Assembly (NCBI GenBank): GCA_002286855.1
Contig: NRSV01000010.1
Location: 496,001 to 560,000, forward strand
Direction of reading: 5' to 3'
Source: Bipolaris cookei
Lineage: Eukaryota; Ascomycota; Dothideomycetes; Pleosporales; Pleosporaceae
DNA: 64,000 nucleotides
Both the position numbers and the translations under genes were made by a program. The notes beneath the pieces were generated by a model that was not told where the DNA came from, did no database searches, and was given only the letters and a program-made list of their open reading frames with translations. Positions 1 to 12,581 of this stretch are shown one piece after another. The stretch's first letter is position 1. Each line of letters opens with the position of its first letter.

Positions 1-746
1 GGTATTCCGGTCCCGGAATCTGTACGTTTTCTGTTCGTTTTTGTCTGCTCAGGAAGAAGTCGTTCCGGTATGAAAGCTGAGCATGTAGGTACAGGGCAAT
101 AGAAGGGGTTTGGAGTCAGCCACTCCTCATACTTTGCCTTGAATACAGCGATTTCTTCCCCGTTCAGATGAGGCCTTGCGTGGTGTAATTGGATCGGGCC
201 GCAGCACCGTGGCGGCATGCGTGTCATGTCGTTACAGGCCTCGATAAACAAACGTCTGATACATGATCCGCAATATGCACTATCACAATTCTTACAGGGC
301 TTGAAAAACTTGTCCTTTTCGTTAGGCAGCGCTGTGCAACAAGCGATGCACTGAACGTTGGACTCTTCCAAAGGATCGCTAGGCTGCGGAAGTGCCGTAG
401 TGGATGGGACTATTGCAACTGTGGGTCCGTCGATTTCGTCATCGGGGAATTGAATCGACATAAGGCAATGCTCTGCGAGGAACAGGCTGAAGGCGGCAGT
501 GGGTTCTTGTGTTGCTTCCATCGTCGTGGTGGGCGCGCTGTTCCGCCTTTGGCAGACTATTGGCAACGTGACTGAAGATGTGATTGTGATGTCGTCGTAA
601 GAGAAAGGTCGTGATAGTTGTGGTACCCTCTCTTTGCACTTTTGTAATGTGTCCGCGTGCTCAGCCTTGTGATAGGTAGGCGTGATGGCGATGGAGGCCT
701 CAGCTTTCGCGTGCGGCCGCGCTGCTCGAGAGAGTTTGCAGCCCAT
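1..746 (-). CDS. RBR (RING-IBR-RING) E3 ubiquitin ligase, 5' part, runs off left edge
   Basis: An open frame on the minus strand starts at ATG 746-744 and stays open to base 1, so only about 248 N-terminal residues are present. Residues 1-140 are low-complexity. Around residues 150-245 there is a Cys-rich block, CIACC then CKNC, CGSC and CC, followed by a charged spacer and YCPVPTCSAF. This is the RING1-to-IBR spacing seen in fungal RBR ligases, which pass ubiquitin from an E2 to a catalytic Cys in RING2 and then to the substrate. RING2 would lie beyond the window. The start was chosen because the next codons upstream contain a stop (near 806) and no other Met. The protein begins MGC, compatible with N-myristoylation or palmitoylation (inference). 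No intron is needed in the visible part. Family call is firm; the substrate is unknown. Confidence 0.85.
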   Translation of the reverse strand, partial: MGCKLSRAARPHAKAEASIAITPTYHKAEHADTLQKCKERVPQLSRPFSYDDITITSSVTLPIVCQRRNSAPTTTMEATQEPTAAFSLFLAEHCLMSIQFPDDEIDGPTVAIVPSTTALPQPSDPLEESNVQCIACCTALPNEKDKFFKPCKNCDSAYCGSCIRRLFIEACNDMTRMPPRCCGPIQLHHARPHLNGEEIAVFKAKYEEWLTPNPFYCPVPTCSAFIPERLLPEQTKTNRKRTDSGTGI

Positions 747-3243
747 GGTGAAGGTGATGGTGAAGAAGTTTGTGAGTTCATAGCGTTGGGCTGAATACAA
801 GCGTTATATGATAAGAAATGTGTATGAGCTTGACTCGAAGAAGGCGGTTGACTCAAAGTAAAGCGGTGCTGCCTTGCGACTGCCTTGCGACTGCCTTGAG
901 CCCTCGGACATGGTTGGCTCAACCAGAATCTTGTCAAGAGAATCCGTCACCAATCTCATCCTAATTGCAATGATAGCGTTGTGCCTGGAAATGGATCCAG
1001 ACAACATCTCGATGGCCTATGGCTGAACAATTCTCCTCTTGGCGGAATCATGACGGGGCTGAGCGGCGCCCGAGAGCTTCAGCCCTTGGAGAAGCACTGC
1101 CCGGTTTTAGGGCTTGTGCAGTGTCAAGCAGAGGCCTTGCGCCCTTTTCAGAGCCTTTCGAGGGCGGCGAGGAATTTTCGCGTACATACATATATATCGA
1201 CTCAGCTCTCAAGCAAGGGGTATAGGAGAGGTAATGTTTACTTTGCATCAACAAATCACCACAAGCCCGTGCATTGCTTGCCCCCAGCGTCTTGCAAAAG
1301 TAGTGGTGGTCATATCCGCCTTTTCTGGCAGCCCCACTACCCTTACTTTTGCTTGACACCGTTAGTCACTGTTTCATTCTTCCGTCGAGGTGCTTTAGCT
1401 GTTTTTGGCCTAGGCCCGAACGGCATGAGGCGGCTGTTTTTTCGGGTGTAATTACGTGTATGCCCAACCTAGTCTGTAGAATATGTACTATTTGCGTAGG
1501 TTTGCGGGCTAATTTAAGCCTCAAAAATTGCAGGATCAGCGGAACTGTATTGACTTCTCTCGTCGCCAACATAATGGGCAAGGAGCGTGTTCCATGTTTA
1601 CTTCCATGTTATAGCCTTGAAAATGGGCTTACTAGACATGGCCCGGGCCTTGGTCGAAGCGATTGGACATCAGCGCATCTTAACGTCCGTCTAAGCCGTG
1701 CAAGACGGTCCCCGAAAGCCGCGATCTTGGTATAAAGTCTTGCTCGAAATTGAACAAGCGCATTTCCTTGCACCGAGTCCATCTGTAACTTTATGTACAT
1801 GCTCGTACTCCCTAGTCACAATAGAAAGAGCTAATATTAGTATGGTGCAAAGGGCAACCGCGGGGTGCTCAGCAGGGTTGCATTACCGTGTTTCTTTCGA
1901 GGAAGCGAACCAGACTGTCGTGTCAAGAGTCAGGTGTCCAAGCAAGTTTTCAAGTCTACGGGGATGCCAAGCGTGAAGTTCTAGAAAATGACGCTAGCAA
2001 GCCGTCTCCATGCGGGGTACAAGGGCATTGGCCAATGCGGCTTCTTGGACGGCAGAGGTACCAAGATGATTCTTCGTCGTTGATGCGCAGCGGTGCGCCC
2101 CTTTGCTAGCGGGCCAAAGATAAAGGTTGGCTACTATGATGTTCGTCCGAGGCTCGTGGTGGGAGTAGAGGTAATTAGAGATAGATGTACAGAGTATATA
2201 TTCCGATGTACGACATGGGCCAAGCTTGTTCTGTAAGCCGAATCCCAGAACCGTCGGCAAATGGGGAAGGCACAACGCGTTTTATACCCCCGATGTGATG
2301 TTGAAGCTCCTGCAGTACCTTGTCCCATCTTCATCGCGACTACAATGACAAGATGTGGGCAGGCCAAGTAAGCCGCTATTCCTGATCACATGCCGAAGGG
2401 CTCCGACGGCGCGCAATTCCGGTAGGCGTAGACGCGATGCTACTTGGAGACCGAAGCGTGGTACCGAAGGGCCAACATCGGAGGCGGCGTGTCAGTGACG
2501 TGAGTGAGTTTTGCATGTACTACTTGCCAAAGGTGGAGCAGTGGAGGAGAAACTGGAGCCGTTTTCCTCGGTGCTTACCACATCACCCGGTGGAACAGTA
2601 GGCTAAGACGCTCATGGCGGCCTACTGTATACTAGTCTCTTGGTCACCAACCCAACGGCCATCGTCCAGACGCCCATCTGGAGTGGGCACGACGGCCAAT
2701 GTTTCCCAAAAGGTACTGCCGAAGTATAGCCAACGTATGTGTGCAGACGCTGTGGAGGCTGCAGGTGATGCTGGGCAGGCTCCGGGGAGCAGTTGACGGT
2801 ATGTCATGTCCCAAGGTAACGGAGCATCGGTCAGTGGCAGCTTGCCGGGGACAGGCAGAGGCATAGTTGAGGAAACAAGTGCTCGTTGACGACAGGGACC
2901 CCGCATGCTGGGCGCCGTCCTGGGCTTGAGGGAAATGACACGGGCAGCCAGATAGCGCGCAATCCAGCCCTCCTTGTCAGAGTTTGGACGGTTGTGTGGC
3001 GTCCAAGAAGAGTTTGTGTGCACGTCCGAGGATGGTAGATGACGATGTACAAGGCCCTGTGCACGGCTCATGCACTGGCCGGGCGCCCTACTCGAGTGCA
3101 GATGGATGTGCAGTCGATGCCCTCCCGGTGTGGGTGTATGGGAAAGGGTGTGTAAATATCAACATATCGATGCCGACTTTGCGGTCCTCTGCAGCTGTTC
3201 GGCAGCTCTTAGATATCCATGTCTAAAACCAAAGCTGACCTCC

Positions 3244-3285
3244 GGCCAACCGCCAACCGCCAACCGCCAACCGCCAACCGCCAAC
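3244..3285. repeat. CGCCAAC heptanucleotide tandem array, about 6 units
   Basis: Five perfect CGCCAAC units (3251-3285) preceded by one imperfect unit (GGCCAAC, 3244-3250). It lies about 380 bp upstream of the GH3 start codon. The unit length of 7 would shift frame if translated, so a non-coding array is likely. Confidence 0.9.
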
Positions 3286-3339
3286 AGCACCACGGCCACT
3301 TGGGTGTCCAAGGGGAGACGCGGTGCCCCGGGAGGAGAC

Positions 3340-3362
3340 CCCGGGGGGGGGCGGGGCAGGGG
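3340..3362. repeat. G-rich tract
   Basis: A run of nine G residues is followed by further G-tracts separated by single bases (C, CA). This could form a G-quadruplex on the plus strand upstream of the GH3 gene. Function is not shown. Confidence 0.45.
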
Positions 3363-3666
3363 TCAGCAGGCAATGATGCATCATGGTCCCCGCAACCAGA
3401 GCCATCCTGGACTGCCGCTTGCGCCTGGGGATGCGACGGGGCAAGGCGCATGGTGCTAGCATAGAGACAGGTCGTTGGGGACGATCTGCCCTTGTCCATT
3501 GCTTGGGCGCGCAATGAAATAAAGCTACCATGATGCCCCAAGGTTTTTTCTGCACTGTGTCTGCGAGTGCATTCAAGTCCTCGTTGCAGGTTGCCTCACT
3601 AGTAGCATCTGTTGCTGTGTTGCTCGTGTCTCTGCTTCTGCGTTCCCCAGTCACCCAGACGCCATC

Positions 3667-6600
3667 ATGCTGTGGCTTGCACAAGCATTGTTGGTCGGCC
3701 TTGCCCAGGTACGTCCAAACCAGCGCCACCACGCGTCTATGGCAACGACATGACTCTGCCGACAAGACCAGTCTGGCCCTGCTCAGTTGCTCTGCAATCG
3801 CACCCAAACGCGCTCTTTGCACGCTCAAACTGACAATAAAAAAAGGCATCGCCCAAGTACCCTCGTGCCACCAATGATACGGGCAGTGGTTCTTTGAACA
3901 ATGCCCAGAGCCCGCCATTCTACCCAAGTCCGTACGTATATTTTGTCTCTACGTTGAAAGACCCTGGCTGCTGCAAGTAGTGCATTCGGCACTTGTTTTG
4001 CGGGCGACGGGTGCACCTTGCATGCCCTAGCCATGGCGCCACCCAAACTGGACGACGTAGACCCTGATATTTGCAACCTCTCTCTAACTGTGCACCAGTT
4101 GGGTAGATCCCACCACCAAGGACTGGGCGGCTGCCTACGAAAAGGCAAAGGCTTTTGTCAGCCAATTGACTCTTATCGAAAAGGTCAACCTCACCACCGG
4201 CACTGGATGGCAGAGCGACCATTGCGTTGGTAACGTGGGTGCTATTCCCCGCCTTGGCTTTGATCCCCTCTGCCTCCAGGACAGCCCTCTCGGCATCCGT
4301 TTCGCAGATTACGTCTCTGCTTTCCCAGCAGGTGGTACTGTTGCTGCATCATGGGACCGCTATGAGTTTTACACCCGCGGTAACGAGATGGGCAAGGAGC
4401 ACCGTAAGAAGGGTGTCGACGTTCAGCTTGGTCCTGCTATCGGACCTATTGGTCGCCACCCCAAGGGCGGTGTAAGTTTGCTATCCTACTTGGTTTTTTT
4501 TGCATTCACTAACAACCTTATAGCGTAACTGGGAAGGCTTCAGTCCTGATCCTGTGCTCTCAGGTGTGGCAGTGGCCGAAACGGTCCGTGGTATCCAGGA
4601 TGCTGGTGTCATTGCCTGCACTAAGCATTACCTTCTGAACGAGCAAGAGCATTTCCGTCAGCCCGGCGGTTTCAAAGACATCCCCTTTGTCGATGCCATC
4701 AGCTCCAATACCGACGACAAGACTCTGCACGAGCTGTACCTATGGCCCTTTGCCGACGCCGTCCGCGCTGGTACTGGTTCCATTATGTGCTCTTATAACA
4801 AAGCCAACAACTCGCAAGTTTGCCAAAACTCGTACCTCCAAAATTATATTCTCAAGGGCGAGCTTGGCTTCCAGGGGTTCATTGTGTAAGAATACTGATC
4901 GGCTTTACAAGCATAAGATGGAACTAACATTATACTTAGATCTGACTGGGACGCACAGCACTCGGGTGTTGCCTCAGCTTATGCTGGATTAGACATGACC
5001 ATGCCTGGTGACACTGGATTCAACTCTGGACTGTCCTTCTGGGGCACTAACCTGACCGTTTCAATTCTTAACGGCACCATTCCTCAGTGGCGTCTCGACG
5101 ATGCGGCCATCCGTATCATGACTGCATACTACTTTGTCGGCCTTGATGAGTCTATCCCCGTCAACTTTGACAGCTGGCAGACTAGCACGTACGGATTCGA
5201 GCACTTTTTTGGAAAGAAAAGCTTCGGTCTGATCAACAAGCACATTGACGTTCGCGAGGAACACTTCCGCTCCATTCGCCGCTCTGCTGCCAAGTCGACT
5301 GTTCTTCTCAAAAACTCTGGCGTCCTTCCCCTCTCTGGAAAGGAGAAGTGGACTGCTGTATTTGGAGAAGATGCTGGCGAAAACCCATTGGGTCCCAACG
5401 GATGCGCTGACCGTGGCTGCAACTCTGGCACCTTGGCCATGGGGTGGGGTTCGGGAACTGCAGACTTCCCTTACCTCATCACTCCTCTCGAAGCCATCAA
5501 GCGCGAGGTGAACGGGAACGGCGGCATGATCACTTCGGTCACCGACAACTACGCTACTTCGCAGATCCAGAACATGGCCAGCAGGGCCAGCCACGCGATT
5601 GTTTTCGTCAATGCTGACTCTGGTGAAGGTTACATCACCGTTGACAGTAAGCCTATTCTTTTCGCCGGAAAGCCATTATCTTTTGCTAATTTTGAACCAC
5701 AGACAACATGGGCGACCGCAACAACCTGACTGTGTGGGGCAATGGTGATGTGCTTGTCAAGAACGTCTCTGCTCTGTGCAACAACACCATTGTGGTTATC
5801 CACTCTGTTGGCCCAGTCATTGTCGACGCCTGGAAGGAGAATGCCAACGTGACTGCCATTCTCTGGGCTGGTCTTCCTGGCCAGGAGTCTGGTAACTCGA
5901 TTGCTGACATTCTATACGGACACCACAACCCTGGTGGCAAGCTCCCCTTCACGATTGGCAGCTCCGCAGAGCAGTATGGCCCTGATGTCATTTATGAGCC
6001 CACGAACGGCATCCTCAGCCCCCAGGCCAACTTCGAAGAGGGCATATTCATTGACTACCGCGCATTTGACAAGGCGGGCATTGAGCCTACGTACGAGTTT
6101 GGCTTTGGTCTTTCGTACACGACTTTTGAATACTCAGATATCAAGGTCACCCCACAGTCTGCTGAGGCTTACAAACCTTTCACCGGCCAGACTTCGGCTG
6201 CCCCTACATTTGGAAACTTCAGCAAGAACCCCGAGGACTACCAGTACCCTCCCGGTCTTGTTTACCCCGACACGTTCATCTACCCCTACCTCAACTCAAC
6301 TGACCTCAAGACGGCATCTCAGGATCCCGAGTACGGCCTCAATGTTACTTGGCCCAAGGGCTCTACCGACGGCTCGCCTCAGGCCCGCATTGCGGCTGGT
6401 GGTGCTCCCGGTGGCAACCCCCAGCTCTGGGACGTTCTGTTCAAGGTTGAGGCTAAGATCACCAACACTGGCGATATCGCTGGTGACGAGGTGGCCCAGG
6501 CATACATTTCACTTGGTGGCCCCCACGACCCCAAGGTGCTGCTCCGTGACTTTGACCGCTTGACCATCCAACCCGGCGAGAGCGCCATCTTCACGGCCAA

Positions 6601-6742
6601 CATCACCCGCCGTGATGTCAGCAACTGGGACACTGTCAGCCAGAACTGGGTCATTACCGAGTACCCTAAGACGATCCACGTTGGTGCCAGTTCGAGGAAT
6701 CTTCCTCTTTCTGCCCCACTGGACACTAGCAGCTTTAAATAG
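3667..6742 (+). CDS. Secreted GH3 beta-glucosidase
   Basis: Proposed exons are 3667-3708, 3846-3931, 4099-4471, 4524-4885, 4940-5646 and 5703-6742 (869 aa), joining in phase at GT-AG sites. Exon 1 encodes a hydrophobic leader (MLWLAQALLVGLAQ) that works as a signal peptide. The N-terminal GH3 domain shows LTLIEKVNLTTG, GRNWEGFSPDP, CTKHY and the nucleophile motif SDW (Asp about residue 290). The C-terminal GH3 domain and fibronectin III-like tail follow, with GDRNNL, FGFGLSYT and ITNTGD. Length matches fungal extracellular beta-glucosidases of about 860 aa. Family role: hydrolysis of cellobiose and other beta-glucosides outside the cell, releasing glucose. Several N-X-S/T sites suggest glycosylation. 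The start was chosen because frame analysis places a stop upstream of exon 2, requiring a separate signal-peptide exon. The first two introns are the least certain part. Confidence 0.93.
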
Positions 6743-8212
6743 ATGGGCTTGCTATGGTGGGAAAAGAACAAGGATTTTTTTTCCAGCCAATAAGTTACTG
6801 TTTCAATTCGTTAATCTTGATTAGCTTAGATATATACACATCTAGCTGTTATGAACATGTATTTTTATTCAAACAAGGTCAATTGCTGCATCTGGTGAAG
6901 TGATTGTGTGTGCGTGTGTGCGTGTGTGTATGCAAGTAGAAAACCAAGGTTATTTTTTTTCTGCAGTCCACGTGGGATGACGAGCGTCAAGGATGAGGGG
7001 TAGCAAACAGGCAGCAAACTCAGGGCCGCTCACATGATAGGGCTAGCGATGTAGATATGTAAGTATGTAGTAAGTACAGTCTCTTTGTAGTGGCTCTGAT
7101 GACGGAGCCATGAACAAGGGCATTGTTTGACAGCGGGCGCAATGCTGGTTTGCACGCGTCACTGAGTCAGCACTTGGGGGATGGATGGGGCAACGATTGG
7201 CGACTGGTTCGTGTGGTGTGTGGCGGCGTATGCGAACGCCTTGGTTAGCGGCAGCGTCATTGTTGTTGTCAGTGCGCAGGCGATGGTGGTGGTTGTGCGT
7301 TGGACAGGACATGGGCAGAGAGCATCGCACGGGACAAACACGGCGTTGATGGTATACTGGAGGGAAGAGCGTATCAGTGTGTAGTAGGTGTACAGATGGT
7401 GTTTGACAAGCCTTATTCGTCCGACGAGCTTGTCCTTGGTGTCCTGTCGCCGGCTCCTCCGTGAGTGTAGCGTGAATATTGACACAACGGGGTGCGCGCA
7501 CGGATGCCGGGCTGGGGGAGCAGAGGGCATCGGGCAGGCCAGCGACGTAATTCGTCTCCTTGGGCCTCCTGCGGCTCTGCGACTATCTCCACGCCCTCGA
7601 TATCCGTCTATCGATAGTTATCCTCTTGTCTCCCCCCCCCAACCCTACCCTTCGGCGCGTCTGGCCCCCAAAGTGCTGGTCATCACCCTCTGCCCTCTTT
7701 CCCCGCACGCGTCGCTGGCCCTCTTGCTTGCTGTGCCATCCGCGCCCATCGTCACGCCCGCGCTAGCTGTTCCGTCGCGTCGTGGAATAACAAACACCAC
7801 TGGGCAACCACGACGACGCTTCCGCCGCCCACCGCACGCCTCCTTCTCGCTTCTTCCACTCCACCACCACCACTACCATCCGCGCCTGCGACCTCCCCCC
7901 TTCCGCTGCCCCCCGCTGCCTCGCCAGTTGCTCTTCGCACCGTGCGCATTGCATTAGGAACTGGGCACCGACGTTTCGCGGTAAGCACCCAGTCATTGCT
8001 CGTCTGTGTGTGTGCGTGTGTGCGTGTGTGCGCGCGCCTGTATCAAGTCGCAGGTGGGGCGCAAGCCATTCGCGCCTTCATGGCTCGCTGGCCACACCCA
8101 TGGTTCAGCGCCCTGCAAAACACACATATGCAATATACAAAGACAAAGCCCTCCCGCTGCACGCACTCGCTGACCGTATTGCTTCTGGCACAGTCTCACA
8201 CGCGCATGCACC
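6743..8212. other. Intergenic region and probable long 5' leader of the forkhead gene
   Basis: About 1.5 kb. It contains GT/GC dinucleotide-rich stretches (about 6905-6930 and 8005-8035) and a C/T-rich tract from about 7560 to 7930 that resembles fungal promoter or 5' leader sequence. Open frames here are low-complexity with no domain signal. Nothing else is recognised. Confidence 0.45.
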
Positions 8213-10893
8213 ATGTCGACCCGCCGCAGTGGACTCCGCTCGCGCAGAGAGCCCCAGCAGCAATCTGACCCCGACACGCCAGATGCCACACCCTCGCGGA
8301 AGCGCAGGCGGGTGAGCAGCCCAACAACTACTAGTGTTGCGGCCAACTTGTACTCACTCGCACAGTTGAATGGCTCTGCCCAGGACGAAGCTGCTTCGGC
8401 TGCTGCAGACCCTCCCCGTACCCGCATCACCGAGTCCGTCGCCAGCAACGACTCCAACACAACGCTCCCCAACGGCGGCGATGCAGACAACTCCATGGAC
8501 CCCATCGAGCGCCAGAACCTCGTCATTGCCGCTCTCCGCACCCCCGCATACACGCCTAATGCCGCCATCGACTATGCAAACGACCTGCAGTCGCAGCGCA
8601 ATGAGGGCAAGAACATTGCCGCCTTTGCAAAGATTGCTGCGCGCGACTGGTGCTTCTTCGTCCAGGACACGCAGGTTAGGATTGGCCGTGTAGACTCCAG
8701 CAGCCGTGCCAACCCCCACAGCTCCCAGGCCGACCTTGCTGGCATGCCCATGAGCGATTCACAGCGCCAGGATTGGGGCGTACATATTGACCTTGGTCCC
8801 GAGCGCCAAATTTCTCGTGTCCATGCAGAGATCAACTTTGACCCCTCCGACCAAAAATGGTACATTACAGTAAACAGCCGCAATGGCCTCAAGCTCGACG
8901 ATCGCCATCTCACCAGGGGAGACCGGGCCGCCCTGCATTCTGGCATATGCATCAGCATCATGAGCACCCAGATGCTTTTCCTCCTCGCTAACCAAGAGGA
9001 CCACTTTCACCCTATGCTATGGCGCCAGGTTAAGAACGAAGATGCTGCCGAGTCTGATAATGACGGTAACCCGCCACCAAAGTCTCACCAACATGCACAC
9101 CCTAGCGGGCCGACACCAAAGCGGGATCAATATGATCCGTTTCCACCGTCTTCGCACCCTCGCCATAATCACCAGTCTTCGCAAGCCTATTATAACCAGA
9201 TGACATCTACTCCGGGTGGTCAGCCAGGAACGCCCATGACATTTCGTGCCGAAAAGGACCCCCACAGCAAAGGCTCCCCCGCCACCTTCTCTCGATCTGT
9301 CGTCTTGGAGACCGGAGACGACATTGACTACAGTCTAGACTCAACCAAAGATATCAAGCCACCTCACAGCTATGCCCAGCTCATCGGCCAAGCAATTTTA
9401 AGTAGCGAGGAAGAGATGCTTACCCTTGCAAATATCTATGACTATATCAAAGCGCGCTATGCATTCTTTCGACACACCAATAGTGGCTGGCAAAACAGCA
9501 TTCGCCACAACCTGTCTCTGAACAAGTCGTTTGCAAAGGTCGCACGTCGCACGGATGAACCGGGAAAGGGTATGAAGTGGAAGATTGCCGACAGCGAAAA
9601 GGAGGAATTTATCAAGAAGCAGCTTCTCAATCCTCGCAAGGGTGGCGGTATGACTATAGGGTATCGCATCGACGGGTCAGGGCCTAGTTCGCCTGCGCTC
9701 GGAAATCCAACCCAAGCCACTGAGCGTCTTGTGGGTGCTTTGGAGCGCGACAATCGCTCTCAACAATACGCTCCTCACATCAAGTCACCCCCACGCTCTG
9801 CAACGCCTCCGCTTTCTTCCGTACCTGTCGCAAACGAGTCATATACTCCGGACCGCGGTCCACGTCCATATGGAGGATTCAAGCAGTCCCCAAACACCCG
9901 TGATCAGGATCATCGTTTTGTCACGCCTGCAAAGCGACTTATGTATGGGAGCAACGAGGGACAAGGTACTTATATCAAGCAGGACGAATCCCAAAGACAT
10001 CTCGAGTCTTCGCCTGGTGTAGACCCTGTCAAGCAAAGCGTTCCTGGGATGAAGACGGATGTAGGAAATTCTCCGCCAACTCTGTACTCTGATGCCGCCT
10101 CCAATAGTATGGGCGGTAGCTATGATAGAGGCCGGGTGAACAATGCGCTTGTCACACCCTTGGTTACGAGACATGCACCTCGCCTTGCGCCTCCAAGCAC
10201 TGCCCAGATGCCTAGCCAGTACATGGCCTTTTCCAGCCCTGCTCCCTTTTGGAAATTTGTCGATTTACCGAGTACGCCAGCCAAAGGACCCCTTGAGCTC
10301 AGTCCAATCAAACTCCAGCGTCCGGATTTCAAGGATGGTGACGACGAAGATGATAACCACCCCAGCTCGCCGCCTGTGCTATCAGGCAGAAGTGCTGAGC
10401 CTGAAGATGATCAAGATCAAGACGGCGAATTGAAGGGAGAGGACGATGAAGATGCAGGTCCTGAGAGCCCAAGCCGCACAGTTTCTCGACCCGTCAGCCG
10501 GCGCGAGATTGGAAGTCAACGGTCACGGTCAAATAGTAATGTCAATGGATTAGGACTGGGAATTGTAGGTAACGGCGGAATGGTACGAGGAGCAAGTCTG
10601 GGTAGTTTCGAGGAAGAAGCAGAGCCCGAGGAAGAGAGCTACGATCTTTCCAAGTACGTACTTGTCCCAATCCCTCGTCTTACCACTATTGTGGCATAGT
10701 CCCCCTAATTACGAATCAAAAGAACTGTTCAACTGACCAATTGCAACCAAATAGGGGGTTCCAAAAGATCGGCTCATTCCATCGTAGCATGGCTCAAGCT
10801 CATGGCCTGGGTAGTCTTGGCAGTCGATCAACTGCTACACCGCCGCCTCCGCCCCCGCATATTTCGCGCACAAGCGTCCCCGCGAACATGTAA
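8213..10893 (+). CDS. FHA and forkhead domain transcription factor (Fkh1/Fkh2 type)
   Basis: Two exons, 8213-10653 and 10755-10893, give 859 aa. An FHA domain (phosphothreonine-binding) spans about residues 155-260, with RIGRV, ISRVHAEI and NSRNG. A forkhead winged-helix domain lies at about residues 380-473, with KPPHSYAQLI, NSIRHNLSLNKSF and GMKWKI. The N-terminus has an RSRR/RKRRR basic stretch and the C-terminal half is acidic and disordered with many S/T-P sites. In yeasts this architecture belongs to Fkh1/Fkh2, which drive G2/M gene clusters and morphology; a similar role here is inferred. The intron 10654-10754 restores a conserved-looking tail (GFQKIGSFH), whereas read-through ends in an unrelated short tail, so splicing is preferred. 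Confidence 0.92.
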
Positions 10894-11669
10894 GAAACAG
10901 GGGAGTGGGAGTAGAGGAGAGAGACACAGACATAGACGGCCTGAATGAGAATGATTACATGCAAGTATGAGCACGAACGATATATCGATATCGAACTTTT
11001 GTCATGGGAGATGAAAAGGCGTTTGGAGGGTTTGGCGGGTGGTGCTTCTTTTTTTCCTCCAAATGCGGACATTTGTATGTTCTTTGATTAGCTTCGGGTC
11101 TTTCTTTCCTTTCGATCGTCTTTTTCCTGATTCGACCTGTATAAAGTTTCTTTTGCAGGACATGGTCAGGTCAGATGAGGAATCCCATCTTGTATGACTA
11201 GCATCATTGGTTTTCCACCGGGGGTATTGTTCGCTTTATGTATCTCTAAAAAGGTAGTAGGAAGGGGCAGGTTAGGCTACTCCGCTATGGCGTTTTTTGT
11301 TGTCATTGTGCATATGAAGAGAGAGAGAGAGAGTTGTGGGGTTCAACAAAAATGGGATAGGACGAGGTGGAGTAGGAGAAGGATTCATCGTTGGTGGTGT
11401 TATGTATCCTTGTATCTTTGCCATTATAGCTGTCTTTTGGGTCTCGTTGTTCTTGTCATTCATCCATGATGCATGGGGTGACGCGAGACAAGACGAGTGA
11501 TGCAGTATAGGCATAGCAATGAGATATAGAAATCATCACAATTGCACGAAACACGTCTGGACATATCACTGCTTGTATATTTCATATACCTACTGGACCA
11601 GAGGTTGATGATGCATACACACACCCATATCATTGTTTCTCCTGCCCTTATCCATCACCTGTCGCCCAT
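10894..11669. other. Convergent intergenic region (3' flanks)
   Basis: About 780 bp between the converging stop codons of the forkhead gene and the complex I subunit. It includes a (GA)n run near 11318-11334. No gene is recognised. Confidence 0.5.
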
Positions 11670-12581
11670 CTAGTTAATCTGCCTATGAGGAAACCACTTG
11701 CTCGGCTTAAGATTCTTCTCTTCAAGCGGGGCATCCAAAACACCCAGGCGCCTTATCTCGCCTGCAGAAGGCGCATCGTCGCGTTTTATGTTGGCTTCGG
11801 CCTTGCGGTAGGCGGCTTGCAGGGCGAGAGTGCGTGCGGCCTGTTTAACATATGTGTAAGCTTTGACATTGGAGATGAGTGTGTATGTGTGTGTTGAGTG
11901 AGGGAGAAGAAAGAGAAACACGGACCTCCTTCTTGTGGTGAAGACACTCGTAGTAGTCTTCAAGAACGGGGGCGCATTTTGCCTTGCCAGAGTCGTCCTC
12001 GGCGTTTGTGTTGGTCGTGTAGCAGGCGAGGACTTCTTGCCAGAAAGGGAAGCAGCGGGATGGGCCTGTGGAGGAACTTGTTAGTTCGAGTACAAGAGGA
12101 GTTTGTAGAGAGTGTAGGTGGAGGATCGGGGAGGGTTTGGGGAGCTGCAATGGGTTGACGGTGGGAGGTTTCAAGGTAGGTCGGCGAGCGAGCGAGCATG
12201 TATCGGGAGTCTGACGATTTCGTTTGCGTGTTGCGGATGAGGATATCTTTGGTGGTATAGGTGCTATGCGTCCATCTCTAGTGTCTCCAGATCCCAATCT
12301 GTTGTACTTGTGGGGTGATGGCCCAGGTCCCGTGTCTGCGTGGTGAGCACAATCTCTTGCTACTCATACCAATCTTCCATCATCTCTCCAACTGTTGGCA
12401 TACGTCGGTTCGGTATCCCCGTTGTGTAATCAGCGTCGTCGCTCTTCGCATTCGTTCCAGTTCCGCTCTTCATGATGCGATTGGACTCCTTGAAACCTTC
12501 CGCCGCCTCCCAAACGCCCAAAATACATCCAATTAGAACGCAGCGGTACGTACCACCAGCAAGTCCGTATCCAGAAGCCAT
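11670..12581 (-). CDS. NADH:ubiquinone oxidoreductase 15 kDa-type subunit (NDUFS5-like)
   Basis: Three exons on the minus strand, 12581-12554, 12065-11926 and 11840-11670, give 112 aa. The short first exon encodes MASGYGLAGG. Exon 2 holds both halves of a twin CX9C fold (CFPFWQEVLAC and CAPVLEDYYEC), and exon 3 a basic Ala-rich helix followed by EIRRLGVLD. This order is that of the fungal accessory complex I subunit related to NDUFS5. Proteins of this type are imported into the mitochondrial intermembrane space by the Mia40 pathway and sit on the membrane arm. The first intron (488 nt) is unusually long for this window and begins inside codon 10, so the start exon is easily missed. Splice phases agree at both junctions. 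Confidence 0.92.

Larger units (their letters stand above)
747..3666. other. Intergenic region without a recognised gene
   Basis: Roughly 2.9 kb between the divergent RBR and GH3 genes. Short open frames occur in all frames, but none shows a domain, a signal peptide or a convincing splice pattern. Transposon ends were not seen. Both neighbours are transcribed away from this segment, so it presumably holds both promoters. The only distinct structures are the heptamer array at 3244-3285 and the G-run near 3340-3362. Confidence 0.5.

Noticed and set aside
981..1451. 156-codon plus-strand open frame
   Set aside because: No domain, no signal peptide, overlapped by frames on both strands, and composition typical of non-coding DNA.
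3223..3927. 234-codon minus-strand open frame opposite the GH3 5' end
   Set aside because: It overlaps the GH3 first exons and the heptamer array, which explains part of its openness, and it has no domain.
7388..7957. 189-codon plus-strand open frame upstream of the forkhead gene
   Set aside because: Low-complexity Pro/Ser/His/Arg translation of C/T-rich leader sequence; no conserved blocks.
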